From contig NC_081406.1 of the NCBI RefSeq assembly GCF_030272615.1, positions 144,934,091 through 144,998,090 of the forward strand: DNA of 64,000 nucleotides. The letters run 5' to 3'. The stretch is from Cryptomeria japonica. Lineage: Eukaryota; Streptophyta; Pinopsida; Cupressales; Cupressaceae. Made by a program: the position numbers and the translations under genes. Within the stretch, counting starts at the first letter, position 1, and each line of letters opens with the position of its first letter. The notes beneath the pieces were generated by a model. The model ran no database searches. It saw nothing but the letters and a program-made list of their open reading frames with translations, and had not been told where the DNA came from. Positions 10,255-22,302 of this stretch are shown one piece after another.

Positions 10255-12780
10255 TGTTGGATATTATTGTTGTTAGGATATGTTGTTGTCATTAATGTCA
10301 ACATATTGTTACTACTTACTAAGTTGCCATTAGTTTTATGTCCAAAGTCATTCTATATACTCTAGTCAGTTACTACTACCGAAATATTCAGTCGGTAAGC
10401 ACAGAATAGTCGGTTATAGAAGAAAGTAGTCACAGAGCTTAGTATACACCGAGCTGTCTACCACGTAACACTCTATGTCTATCAAGCAACAATAATGATA
10501 CACCGAGTTGATATACAACGATTGAGACATTTTACTAGATTCATTGAACCTGGACACTTGTGTGGAAATGTGTTACAAGATCGAGGAACAAAGAACCGTT
10601 ATCACATTGGAAATTGCACTTAAAGATTTTGTACGATTTTGAGGTCATCTATCCAATGAAATATTTTGTATGGTTATTCATTCGATAAATCATGTTTGTA
10701 AGATCGAAGCAATCAACCAGATCACGGACATAAGAGATCTATTTATACAACATGAATTGGGATCAAACAAGAGGGGATATATGAAGCAAAACATGTGTAA
10801 TAGATAAGGAAGCACTGAGTATTGTGACTGGTAGAGACATAGAGGTCACCGAGAAGGATTTTAGAGAAATGTCAAGGAACAGAGTAAACAAAAGTGTTTA
10901 CCAAGTTATTTTATGGGTTATCGAGGTATGCTATAAGCAAGGTAATCTCATTTTGTGCACATAGAATCTGCTATAACATTTCAGATGTAAAGTTGCAGAT
11001 ATTTGTAAAGATTTTATTGTAATATTTTGAGTTGTAAGAGAAACCTTTAACAGGGTAAAAGACTCTAACAAAGTCTATAAATTGTAAAACCTTTAACTAG
11101 GTGCAACATTTAGAATAAGTGTTGTAAAATCCTTTAGCAAGGTAGATCTAACGATCTTGATACTCCTAACAGGGTAAGCTATCAAAAATAGCTAAACATG
11201 TAGCTCTAACCGAGCAACCTTTATTATTGTCGTAGTGAAGTTGTGGGTGCCATCCCCACCACATTTTTTCTCTCTAACCAAGAGTTTCTGCGTAACCAAA
11301 ATATATGTGTTATGGAGTGAATCATGTATGATTGTTATTTATTTGTTTTAGCTTTATGTTATGTTACAATAGTTTTTGGTTTATGCATAACAGTAAAGTT
11401 ATTCTTGAAGAAAGGATTCGAAGTACTGATTCACCCCTCCCCTCTCAATACATGAGCTTTCCATATTGGGCCTAACACATATTCTTATGATTTATTGCTT
11501 AGGTGGTTGCAGATTGGTGTATTGGGATCATGGTTTAGTATATGGAGTATTTCTAGTATCATTATATCTTTTTGTATTGGTTTTAGTGATCTGGGAGCTT
11601 AATTGATCATATCATATGATTTGGCTTATAGTTTGGTTCTTCTGATCACTGCTTTGTAGAATTTGGTATTTCCTCCCCTCTGGTATATTCTAGTGTGATC
11701 AGATCTTGAGTTGCGGTTTTGGGAGATTGTTTGGGATGTTCATGTGTATCTTCATTTAAGATGGATCATAATTTAGTGCTCTGCAAATTATCTTTCCTTG
11801 TGGCAGTTGTTGTTGTTTAAGTGTTCTTGAGTTTCAGATGTTGATTGATGAAGATTTGATAAATGGTGTTGGTGCAGCTATTATAGATGATTCTAACATG
11901 CTTTCTTGTGTTTCCTAATTATGTCCTTTTTTTATGATCTACATTGATTGTTGTGCATGGTTTTGGTATTTTGTTTATCCACTGGTGTTGTTCATGCTAT
12001 ATGAAACCTATTTGGTGGTGTAGCATGTTGCGGTTGATCCTGGAGTTGATTATGGTGGTATTGCATGTTTGATAATTTGATTTGGATCCATGTTATGTCA
12101 TAATATCGATCTGGTGGTCGATCTTTGTATCAGGGGATGAGATTTTGTAATTAGGTATTTTTGGGTTGAGCCAACCTTGTTGTCAAGGTTGATGATCTCT
12201 ATATAAAGATGAGGTATTCATGTAATTGTTGAATGATGAAGTGTCTTCATTATTAGATAATGGTAAAGGTGCGAACAAGCGAATGCATCCTTCAACATTG
12301 TGATTGAGCAGAGATTGAAGTGTTGCAGAGCAGACAAATGTGCTTAATTGAAACTATCATCAGGCATTTGTAGATGTTATTCTTTCAATTCATTTGGTTC
12401 TTGATTGTTGTCCGAATATTTTGTAAGTCAATGAGACTTCCTTGTAAGGTAGTGAACCTTCCCTAAGGGCTGTAGCCTTCCGGGCTATTCTATTTTTAGT
12501 AATAATCTTTAGGAAATGAGCTTGAATGCATGTACATCCCCATTGTAATTATTTTCACATACTACAACAAAGTATCATCTCATTGTGGGTAGGTTACCAC
12601 CATGGTTTTTCCCTTAACTAGATTTTCCACGTCAAAATCTTGGTGTTGTGTTGTGCTATCAATTTTCTTATCTCTGTTGTTGCTGCAGTTAATCAGATTT
12701 GTATTTGAGGTTAATTTTTCTAATCTGGTGAAAATTGATTCAGCTCCCCTCACATTTTTCCTTCATTGTTGTTGCCAACA
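10255..12780 (+). repeat. E2 3' LTR, split by E3
   Basis: Starts TGTTGGATATTATTG and ends TTGCCAACA. Removing E3 and one copy of its 5-bp duplication leaves about 1350 bp, matching the 1356-bp 5' LTR. Confidence 0.88.
10307..11477 (+). mobile_element. E3: solo LTR (1171 bp) inside E2's LTR
   Basis: It starts TGTTACTACTTACTAAG and ends TTGGGCCTAACA. It is flanked by perfect CATAT copies at 10302-10306 and 11478-11482. No internal coding region, PBS or polypurine tract is present. It interrupts the otherwise colinear E2 3' LTR. A CT-rich string near its right end (TTCACCCCTCCCCTCTCAAT) matches the U5 style of copia LTRs, so the plus orientation is likely. Solo LTRs arise by recombination between the two LTRs of one element. 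Confidence 0.88.
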
Positions 12781-13340
12781 AATTCATCAAGCTTCACATG
12801 GATGTATTCCCAGATATCTTTAACCAACACAACTCCAATAGGTATACTTGAAAATGCACCAGCCATATCAGTCTCCATCTCATTGTAAGGAGTTTTCTCA
12901 AATACTCAATGAGGCTTAGTTGCAATGTCAATAGCTATGGGAGTAGCAATGGAAGCAGATTCAATGGATTGCAACTCAGATAGATTTGCCAGGAAATCCT
13001 AATTGCCTTGATCACCTTTGTCGCTAACAATGCACTTTTCTTTTTGGTGAGAAACAAATTGTCGAAAATCCCCTTTTAACTTTCCATCCGCTAGCTCGCA
13101 TTAAATTCTTATGTGTTGTCATCCACTACCTTGATTTTCACAATGACATGCCAGAATTCTATGATGAGCTATAACTTAGCCAATTTTTTTGGATTTACAC
13201 ACACTCTATCAATCTATCACTGTAACCTTAGTTTCTTTGGTAGGGAAACAAGATATTTCTTTGATTACTCCCCTTGGGCCAAAGCCACGTGTTCTCTGGT
13301 TGCTGGATGAAATACTTGCACGGGAGCTAGGTGCATCCAC
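12781..13340 (-). pseudogene. E1 interior resumed after E2, unrecognised coding remnant
   Basis: The minus strand continues the frame style of the E1 cargo. There is a basic segment (SSRASISSSNQRTRGF) directly downstream of the zinc-knuckle array, then shorter open pieces with stops. No protease or integrase motif is seen. It was continuous with 4343 and below before E2 inserted. The product is unknown. Confidence 0.35.
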
Positions 13341-14144
13341 AATTTCTTTCTTCTTCTAGATCATTTTCATTTCAGCCATCACGTCTTCAACATTGATTCT
13401 CTTCATCGGTTTATTTGAATATTTAACCTCATTCCTTCTGCATTGCCTTGCCATGTGTCCAGATCTATTGTAGTTATAGCATCTAACATTTATCAAAGTT
13501 TGTCTTGACCTGCACTGGTTAGCTTTATGTCCAAAAATCTTGCATAGCAATGACCTTCAAAATGGTTATATCTATTTTGGTCTATGACTAGATTCCTACA
13601 TTAATTAGCTTTGTGACCATATTTATTACATGCATAACACCTACCAGAGAAGCAATTAGAGTTTTTATTCATACTATTCTTACATTCTACTGCTTTATGA
13701 CCTATTTTATTTCATTTATAACAAGAACCATTAAAGAAAGTATTTCTTTCTTCTTCTAGATCATTTTCATTTCAGCCATCACGTCTTCAACATTGATTCT
13801 CTTCATCGGTTTATTTGGGTATTTAACCTCATTCCTTCTGCATTGCCTTGCCATGTGTCAAGATCTATTGCAGTTATATCATCTAACATTTATCGAATTT
13901 TTTCTTGACCTGCACTGGTTAGCTTTATGCCCAAAAATCTTGCATGCATAGCAATGACCTTCAAAATGGTTATATCTATTTTGGTCTATGACTAGATTCC
14001 TACATTAATTGGCTTTGTGACCATATTTATTACATGCATAACACCTACCGGAGAAGCAATTAGAGTTTTTATTCATACTATTCTTACATTCTACTGCTTT
14101 AAGACCTATTTTATTTCATTTATAACAAGAACCATTAAAGAAAG
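13341..14144 (-). repeat. Tandem duplication (about 400 bp) of the knuckle-coding region
   Basis: Copy 1 is 13341-13740 (400 bp) and copy 2 is 13741-14144 (404 bp). They are colinear with few substitutions, and copy 2 has a 4-bp extra TGCA near 13945. Each copy encodes about four zinc knuckles. The shared TGA in the same knuckle shows that the stop predates the duplication. Confidence 0.9.
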
Positions 14145-14747
14145 TATTCCTTTTACTTGCCTGTTGCTCGACCAATGACTTACCTTTATCCTCCTTGGTG
14201 GATTTGTTGGACTCTAATGCCTTTGCCAAAAATGGATCTTCTTTGTGATTCATGTTGGATTGTGAGAATTCACAAGATTCTAATCTTGCATCCTTTTTGT
14301 TTCCCAAAGACGTCTTCACAACTATCATCTTATTAGACTTACCGGAACCATGTTTCTTTTTTTATTTCTTTGCTTTTTCTAGATCTACTTTTAGAGTTGT
14401 TACTTCTTGTTTTATCTTTTCACACTCCTCTAATTTGTATTTCACCATTTTGTTTAAGCATTCCTTGGTCTTCTCATTATATTCACTTTTGGTTTTTAGA
14501 TTTGTGATAGTGCTATTTGCTTGCTTGGTCTCTTCACTAACTTCTTTATGCCTTATTTTAGACTTTCGGATTTGTTCTCTTGCCTTCTTAATGCATTCAT
14601 TGGCCAGCTGGATATTATCTTTCAAATATTTTTTTTCACTTTCTACTACCTCAACCTCCTCAAAAGCATTCCTAAGATCTTCACTTAAATCCATAAGTTC
14701 AAAATTCCATATCTCCTTCAAGTGGTTAAACTCTTCCAAAGGACTTG

Positions 14748-14760
14748 GCTTTGATACCAA
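14748..14760 (-). other. E1 primer binding site
   Basis: On the minus strand TTGGTATCAAAGC directly follows the 5' LTR. It differs from the initiator-Met PBS TTGGTATCAGAGC at one base. Confidence 0.8.
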
Positions 14761-15636
14761 TGATTGAATATCCAGAATACTAAGAGGGGAGGGGTGATTC
14801 AGTATTCCCTTGAACTTATTAAAACTTCTAACTAACCAATCACATAACATAAATTAAATATGGTAAAGGGAAATCAACACAAAACACATAACACCAAATG
14901 TATACGTGGAAAACCCAACATGGAAAAAACCACGGAGATGATGAAATCTCAAGAATAGTGTAATATGTAATGGTTACATAGTACATGGGTGGCTCACTTC
15001 CCAAATACAAAAAATTCCACTATTAGAGAATAGGCTTATAAAGAAAATGTAGAATTGAACTACTAAAATTGTAGTTGTCATATGCATGAGACACATTTTT
15101 GTTGACATACACAAAATGATTTTACATCCACTGTACATATACCATTGAAATAACATTCACATTCACACAAGTTTCACATATATAATATGTACACATTAGT
15201 TATTTATAAAAAAAAAACTCTACACATATCTTACAAAAATGTTGATTATATATTTGTACCAAAAACTCTAAAAAGTCGGCTCAACTGGAGAGGGATGATA
15301 CCGAGATACACACACACTATTGCAAAATAGCTTCATATGATGTCAACTAAAATCCTGAACCCAAAACACCTTGTAGAATATGCCTCCTTCATATATGGAT
15401 ATGAATGGATCCAAAATTTCCTTGTAGAGCATGCCTTTAACATTTCTGGATGGGACTAGACCTAATATGCCTTACAAGATCATAAAACTATGTGAGATAA
15501 TACCAAAATAAGCGTACACACTTTGCACATTTAAAGGAACAAAAAGTGGAACAAAAACATATGTTGGAGAAAACAACCAGACCACACCAAAACTATGTAT
15601 GCCGGATCAGATTACATCAATGACAACTTGCCAACA
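14761..15636 (-). repeat. E1 5' LTR (876 bp)
   Basis: Plus strand starts TGATTGAATATCCAGAATAC and ends TGCCAACA, then ATTTT (15637-15641), the right copy of the target duplication. It is colinear with 400-1270. Substitutions and a few indels show a moderately old insertion. Confidence 0.88.
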
Positions 15637-15641
15637 ATTTT

Positions 15642-16369
15642 TCCATTCATGTGTGAGTATGGTAATATAACTAGTATAGATGTTCATATATTGAGGATGG
15701 TAGGAGTAGAGCAAAGAATAGGGTGGTTGGTAGACTAGGTGGATCTAGATCTTCTGCAATAGGAGTCATGGACCTTCCACTCTCATAGACAACATGGATT
15801 TAATACTTTGGAGTTTAGGAAGATAGAAAGGTTCACATAAAACTTGGATAGAATAGGATTCTGGTATAGACAAAATGGGGTTGTGATGAACCAAAAAATT
15901 GATGGAGGATGGAAGTCAGATCCTCAATAGGTGATACAAGGAGGAGCTCATTGGAGCATGCATGGGAGATAATGGTTGAACTACTAGTAACATAGGTGGA
16001 TGGAATTGAGCACACAAAAGTCAAGCAAATTTTTGATCTTTGGCAAGAAACAAAAGATTGTGGTATGGTCAGCATTGAAAAACTAGCTTTGATAAGCTAG
16101 GGAATAACCCTTTAGGAGATAGATGGAGATTAGAACCCAAAAAAAATCCTTAGGTGGATCAGGGGAAGAGAGATGCTTTCTATTGGAAAGATCAACCCAA
16201 CACAATGGGGTTTGCTAGGAATGATAAAGCCAATTTAGGGAAGGAACCATTTTCTGATGCAGCAAAGAAAGGAGGTATGCCTAAAACAAATGGAAAGTGC
16301 ATTTAAACTTTTTTGTCTAATAGCTTGCTAGGGATAGCTGTTATAAATTTGAGAGATCTAAGATTTTGT
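15642..16369 (+). other. Right flank of E1, possible decayed LINE ORF1 start
   Basis: No clean frame. Short coding-like pieces on the plus strand lead into the ORF1-like relic that begins near 16370, so this may be its N-terminal part. No start codon or domain could be fixed. Confidence 0.3.
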
Positions 16370-17094
16370 ATTAAATGGCGAGGGGGCTGGATTGCGATGG
16401 AGAAAATAAGAAACTGGTGTGATAAATATTGGGGATCTAATGTCTAGCTTAGTCTCTTCCAAATGCTTTTGTTTTGCTTGAATGTCATCAAGCATGGTAA
16501 AAGGGAAAATCGTAGAAGATGTTTTCTACATGATGGATGAAATAGACATATATTTGAAGGATTGGGAAACCAACTTTGACCCATGGAAGCATGAGATAGT
16601 GGAGATCCCAACTTGGATCAAGATATATAACTTACCTTTGAAATATTCCAGGAGGATGACACTCTTAAGGACATTAGAGGTACTCTGGGAACTTTCATAA
16701 AATCAAACAATAAACTAGAGGATAGGAGTTTTGGGACTTATGCAAGAATTTGTGTTAAAACTAGACCACTCCCCCTGCTACTCCATGAGGTGGAGATCCA
16801 CACAAATTATGGTGTTTGGATATAGAAAATAGAAAAGAAAGATGGAATGATAATTTTCCCTAAGTGTTGATCCAAAGAGCATGACAGGAAAGAATATCAG
16901 GAGGTTGGGGTGGAGACAAAGGCCAGTACTCTAGGAAAAGTGTCAATGGATCCTAATAACCAAGAAAGAAAGAGACACACAATCCTGGTTGGTGAGTGCT
17001 TTAAAAAGATAGAGATGTTGAATGAGGAGGCTTTATGTGGAAGCAGGGTTGTTGCATCAAATTGCGGAGTTGGAGATAAAAACCAAGATTAGGT
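16370..17094 (+). pseudogene. LINE ORF1-like relic (DUF4283 type)
   Basis: The translated pieces show the plant LINE ORF1 / DUF4283 pattern: IRNWCDKYWG, then VFYMMDEIDIYLKDWETNFDPW (about 16518-16583). IPTWIKIYNLPLKY follows, then a stretch with the RICVKTR-like pattern (about 16745-16765). The order matches the better-preserved ORF1 at 22303-23217. A zinc knuckle would be expected near 16860-16880 but is degraded. Frames shift at least near 16490 and 16660, and several stops are present. ORF1 proteins bind the LINE RNA. No ORF2 follows, so this is a fragment or was cut by later insertions. Confidence 0.6.
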
Positions 17095-18044
17095 AGCCAA
17101 GGAATTGGAAACTAACATATTGGGGATCTAAAGAAAGTTTTAGTAGATAATATGCAAACATTTAAAGTTGGTGAAGAAGCTGAGCCCATACCCTCTATGA
17201 CACTTGATTTGATTAGCAAAGTTGTTGAAGTGGATGTGAAATCAAGTGGAAATATAGATCTCCTTTAGGAAATGGATAAAGACCAAAGAAACATAGAGGA
17301 GAATGTCACAACATCATATCATAATTCAAGTGAAAGCATATTGAAATAATGAGAGGTGGTGCTAGAGGAAAACTCTAAACTCATGGAGGATAGATCAACA
17401 AGGGAATGAAAGTTGTTACCAATCTAGTGTCACAAGATCTTCAACCACCATATCATCTCAAGAATATTTTTGAGATCCATGTAGGTCTAACTAGGGCATG
17501 AGCCTTATAGTATTTTAAGCATGATATTTGGCCCCCCACATATTTCCTTTAGAGTTTGGATCCTATGGAGGATAAGATTGAGGAAATATTTTTTTTCACT
17601 TTTTGAGGTCACATATACTCATAATTTTCCTAATTGGAGGTTAAAAGAGAGGGTATCTTATACTCTTTCTCTTTCACAATCACAAAGGTAACTATCTATG
17701 AACTATTGATGTTATGTTAGATTTTTTATGCTCTTGATTCTATCATGTTTATGCTTTATATTCATCTTACCATGATTAATATTATTTTTTATTTTAATTC
17801 CTATATTATCATGCTTATCTTTTATCCAACATTTGTCTTGTTCCTTATTTATGTTTGTGCCTAAAAGGGAATACACAAATCAAGGAAACTTCTATTTTTA
17901 AAAAAAAAATTATATATTATTCACATTTGGAATTTGAATAATTTCTTCGTCTATCCTACTTTTGGTTGTGATTCTACTTTACTTTTTCTACTTTGGCATG
18001 CTTGAGTAATTTAGGATCACATGCATATCAAAGAGGGAGAAAAA
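17095..18044 (+). other. No gene; likely 3' end of an LTR-element interior
   Basis: There are no open frames with recognisable domains. The last bases (about 18029-18044, AAAGAGGGAGAAAAA) form a purine-rich run directly before a TG that begins an LTR-like sequence. I read this as a polypurine tract. The DNA upstream is AT-rich non-coding sequence. Confidence 0.4.
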
Positions 18045-20050
18045 TGTGATGGTGAAAATTTCACTTTGTTGGGAATTAAGGTGTCTCAACCCTCAAATTT
18101 GCTAAGTTCATTTATTTAGTATTTAACATTTTCCATAATTATTTGACATTATTTGTAATGCCCCTAATGGGACCCTCTTATATTTTGACCTTGAATCACA
18201 ATTTTAATGCATAGTGATTACAATAGAGGGACACTATTGTCAACTAAGCTTGGTCTAGACCCTACACTATAGATTAGTCAACATTTCCATTATGCCTTGA
18301 TAGACTATATATTCAACATTCTTATATATTGCATTGTTATATGAAGGATTCAACAACCCTTTCTCTCCCTACACCAATTCCCATTATGGAGCTCAAGGAG
18401 AATCAACCAAGGCACCTTAAGTCTACCCCTCTCCAAAAATTTGAAGAGCACCAAGGACCTCATCAACTTGGTCTCTTGGGCCACACTTGGGGTTGGCGTA
18501 CCTATTGTATCCTAGTGCTCTTGCTTCCTTGTATTCTCCCTCCATAATTGGATGGTGAGATTGAAAAGTATTACAAACTCCATCATATAATTTACTTAAT
18601 TGTCATATGAATAGTTAGTGATAGAAAGGCATTATTAATTGTCATACATATCATCATCTCTACTAACATTACTATTAAATTCTACATAAGAACATTAGCA
18701 TGCTTCATATATTACGCACACATATTCAGCTCATCCCCATGCATACCACCAAGAGCAAAGATGTTACTGCATGTAACTTAATAACAATTCTGATTTGATT
18801 TGATCCATGGTGATGTCCCAGGATGATTTTGACTATTTTCCTTTATATCTCTCAATGTGAGGGAGAGGTCACACCTCTTCATCATATATGCCCTTTGGCA
18901 AGAGACACACCCTTTCACCATTAGCATCATTTAGAAGAGTGCAACTCTGCCAATTGAAAGGGACACAACCTTTCACAATCAGATTTGTAATTCTTATTTA
19001 AGTTAGATATGCACTTATAATTCCCAAAATTATCCCCCTCTCAAATGAGGTTCTCTTCACCCTTTTATATCCCATGTTTTAGGGAGTCACAACTTTTCCT
19101 TCCATGTCTTTTGACCATTCATAACTTAATTAAAGTTATTTATATTATTTTATGTTTTATATTTTAAATTTACTTTTATTCTTTTGTATTTTAATATTAT
19201 TATTATTTATTATTAAATTTTATTTCAAAGTGAGGACATTACATTATTTATAATACATTGTATTAAGTAGTTATGTTGCACCAAAAAAGGATGGGAGAAT
19301 TTGAGTTGGCATTTTTATTACTAATAATGAGCTATTAATTGTCAAAAGATGCCCACTTAGTGGTATATTATGAAATTCCTATGTTTAAGGATGCTATGAT
19401 AGATTCTATGACAGCTATAAGGGATTAAAAAAAGGTAGGTTACCTTGGATGTGATGACCATATGTAAGATACATAAGAGAATTTGCAAGGAGCCATATTT
19501 TAGATTATTTATTTTAGCATACCTGTGAGCCCAAATAAGATGGCCAACTATAAAAAATTATGACAAGTTGTAAGAGAATATTTTTAGTATATAGGAGTCG
19601 TATGAATTTTTGGCATGGTTTTTGGAACCATGTTTGGTCCCATGGTAATGAATATTGGTGGTATTTTGAGCCTTTATGAATCTATATATTTAGGGTTTGA
19701 GATGGAGACATTATAATGCTAAAATTATAGGTACTAAAGCTCTGTTAGAATGCTATTAATTTTTTCTCACATTGTATATTGGTGAATACTCCTATGAATG
19801 CTTTCTCTACAAGTATATTGTAACCTTGAATATTATCCATTAATATAATGTGATTCTTTGGAATGTGGGGTTTTCCTCTCAAAATGGTTTCCCCACATAA
19901 ATCATTGTCTTGTATATTTTTTTATTTCAATTATATGTGTTTCTACATTAATTTTGTGGCAATTTAAAATTAGTTTTGAAAGATTTCATATTCTCCTCTC
20001 TAGATTTATTGTAGGATGCTATTTTTTATAACCTTAGCTTCCTTACACAT
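18045..20050 (+). repeat. E4: probable 3' LTR remnant, split by E5
   Basis: It starts TGTGATGGTG after a purine tract. After removal of E5 it continues at 19249 with features of an LTR, including a late segment rich in GGGGTTTTCC and GGTTTCCCC near 19867-19896 as found in plant LTR R/U5 regions. The right end is uncertain (about 20050) and no second LTR or target duplication is in the window, so the call rests on style only. Confidence 0.4.
18154..19243. mobile_element. E5: solo LTR (1090 bp)
   Basis: It starts TGTAATGCCCCTAATGGG and ends GAGGACATTACA, with matching inverted ends TGTAATG/CATTACA. It is flanked by perfect TTATT copies at 18149-18153 and 19244-19248. No coding region lies inside. 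Superfamily is uncertain. The TGTAATG...CATTACA termini are common in plant gypsy-type LTRs. Confidence 0.82.
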
Positions 20051-22150
20051 CCACTACATGTTTACCCTTTATTTTGTGCCATTTTCAATGGTGTCTAAAG
20101 TATTTTTCTTGGTACATGATTTTTACTAAATTGAGACCATCTTTGATCCAAATACCGAGTTTCCATATTAAGAAAAGCCTAATTCCATATCTAGACATTT
20201 ATTATCTCTCAAATCATTTATTCCTCTTCCACAATCATTTCTGTGAGATTATGCTTGAAGCAACCAAGATCAAAGAGACCAATAGATAGCACAATGACGA
20301 GAGAGATAAAATATGAAAATAATTAAATGTATTCCTATCAAGATGAAAAAGAGATCAATTGGATCATCAAGAATTACATACAATGAATGATCAGCCTGCT
20401 TATGAAGGCAAGGCTAAGAGACAAGAGAGTACACAATGATGACATGTTTCTCAATGAGATGCAAGGGTAGGTAGGGTAAGGTAGGAGAAATAGTAAAATA
20501 TTCCACATGAGGTGGATCACCCACCAAAGGTGGGATGTAACAACAAGATAAGACAACAAAAGGTGGAATTTCTCCTACATACACACTCCCAATGTAGCAC
20601 ATCTCCCTAAGTGTCTCATATACAAACTACAATGTAGTGCATGTACCTAAGTAAACTTAAGTAAAGTATAATTATATCGTACATGAATGAATAATTACAC
20701 CAACAATTTCAACACCCATGAATTTTACCTAGTTTAGTTTCATGTTTTTTTTCTAAATAACCCAAAGGATTCAATTTAAGAATTATAATTTATGTTCCAT
20801 ATTCCATGCCTAAACTATCAAATCTGTGTTGTCAATTTTACAAGTACACAAATCCTAGAACCTTTGATAATCAATCATTCACTTAGCATCCATCATTTAT
20901 TACCTAGAATCATTGTTGCATATACTAGAACAAAATATTAACTAAGTATATCTTTATCATCACCTCTTTGTAAGTTTCTCACAAACCCTTGCTATGAAAG
21001 GAAGCTGAGTGCATAATAAGGCTTCCTAGATCTAACAAGAGGGTGAATGCAAAAAAAACATTTCAAACCCTTAAATAAGTTACAAATTATATGCTCATAA
21101 GCAATATCAATTTCAAACACATAAACACATAAAATCTTAACACCAAATTCACATGGGAAAATCCTTTTGAAAAAGAACCCACATTGTAAAATAGAGAGCT
21201 CAATTTCTTTATAGTGACAAAAATTGCAATACGATGCATAGAGTTGATTCTCCTCAAGAGTTGATACAACAAAAGAGAATTTTGGAGCAATTTTGGTAGC
21301 ATAGAAGCATATAAAAAAATAAACAAAATGTCTCTCCCAAAACAACTAAGGCACCGACATATTTATACAACTCACATATGAAAGGTAGGTGCTCATGGTT
21401 TCCAAAACTATCTTGCATTCCTACGTAGACAAGTGGTGTCCAAAAGAACAACTTTCCATATCCTTGATGTGTTGCAAATATAACTTTCCAAAGTACTAAC
21501 ACTTGTCCTTCCATAATGTTAGCTTTCCATATGTATTACACCCACTTAAATAAAAACCACTAAATTTGTAATTAGGCATCCACCATGCACATAGAACCTT
21601 GCTAAAAAGAAGTCAACAAGAAATAAAAAATGTCAAACATTAACTTGTCATGACTCTTTAGTCTTGACATAGCAATTTTTGAATCCCGACAAGTGTAAAC
21701 TCAACATAGAAGGACACATGTAACCAAAGAACACCTCCTAGTAATTTTACAAATTCCTTTTCCAAAGATGAGTGCCCAAGTGACAAGTGGCATAATTTCA
21801 TGTTCCTCACTTCACATGTAGAAATCCAACTCACAATCGGGTTTTATAAAGTGATATAAAAATATAGTAGGTTAACACTTAGGAAATATATAATCAAATG
21901 AAATGTGCAACATGGGACTAATAAATTAATTAAATCATGCTTGGACTTTCAAAGGTTGAGACACATTAACATGCTACATATAAGATCCTTCAATTATAAC
22001 ACTTTTTACCTTTTGGTTCCAAGTTCAAAGCTTCAAATCACCCACATTAGTTAAGAATTTAATGTGTTGATTGCATAGTATCTTCCAAATTTTTTATAAA
22101 ATACAACTAAATTTGATCTAGGGGTTTGATTAACAAAGAATAAACTAAAA
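20051..22150. other. Repeat-like DNA, no gene supported
   Basis: Short open stretches occur on both strands but none shows a domain or codon pattern I trust. Two places look like minus-strand LTR ends. One is around 20690-20705, where TACACCAACA is followed by ATTTC. The other is around 21020-21030, with AGAGGGTGAATGC. I could not find partner LTRs or target duplications. Confidence 0.4.
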
Positions 22151-22302
22151 ACTAACATGGCGGCAGATGGGTTTCAGTGGGATCTAAAAATGGTGTCCTC
22201 CAGGGTCAGGCGAATGTTGGAGTCCCTAATCTAGCTGACAATGCTGAAAAGTAGGGAGAGGCTGACTCGAAAGATGGTGGGGGCCCGAATACAGGGTTTC
22301 AA

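Larger units (their letters stand above)
4344..12780 (+). mobile_element. E2: Ty1/copia LTR retrotransposon, decayed
   Basis: A full-length plus-strand copia element nested in E1. LTRs at 4344-5699 and 10255-12780 (the latter split by E3) both start TGTTGGA and end CCAACA. The flanking 5-mers are AATTT and AATTC, a target duplication with one change. A Met-tRNA primer site follows the 5' LTR and a polypurine tract precedes the 3' LTR. Domain order is gag, zinc knuckle, protease, integrase, reverse transcriptase, RNase H. Integrase before reverse transcriptase is the copia order. Many in-frame TAG codons, several frameshifts and obvious LTR divergence mark it as old and inactive. Confidence 0.9.
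13341..14760 (-). pseudogene. E1 gag-like protein: coiled coil plus zinc-knuckle array
   Basis: Transcribed leftward from the PBS. The first part (14760 down to 14362) is a long charged coiled coil with heptad-like Leu/Ile/Val spacing. An in-frame TAA at 14362-14364 is followed by the same frame through 14116. Then comes a series of CX2CX4HX4C zinc knuckles, for example CYACNKYGHKAN-stop-C and CKIFGHKANQC, and CYNYNRSGHMARQC in which the second Cys is Tyr. A TGA replaces a knuckle Cys near 14118-14120 and the same change is in the second repeat copy. Knuckles of this type bind RNA or DNA in retrotransposon gag proteins. The coiled coil is unusual for copia gag. The protein cannot be made in full. 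Confidence 0.65.
400..15636 (-). mobile_element. E1: nested host LTR retrotransposon without pol
   Basis: A complete LTR element read on the minus strand. Its two LTRs (14761-15636 as the 5' LTR, 400-1270 as the 3' LTR) start TG and end CA and are flanked by a perfect 5-bp duplication ATTTT (395-399 and 15637-15641). A primer site close to initiator Met tRNA lies inside the 5' LTR, and a polypurine tract lies against the 3' LTR. Removing the nested E2 leaves about 6.8 kb. The interior codes for a coiled-coil/zinc-knuckle protein and further unrecognised ORFs. I find no protease, integrase, reverse transcriptase or RNase H motif, so it looks non-autonomous. All its ORFs carry stops and frameshifts. 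The PBS and purine tracts resemble those of copia elements, including E2. Confidence 0.88.
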
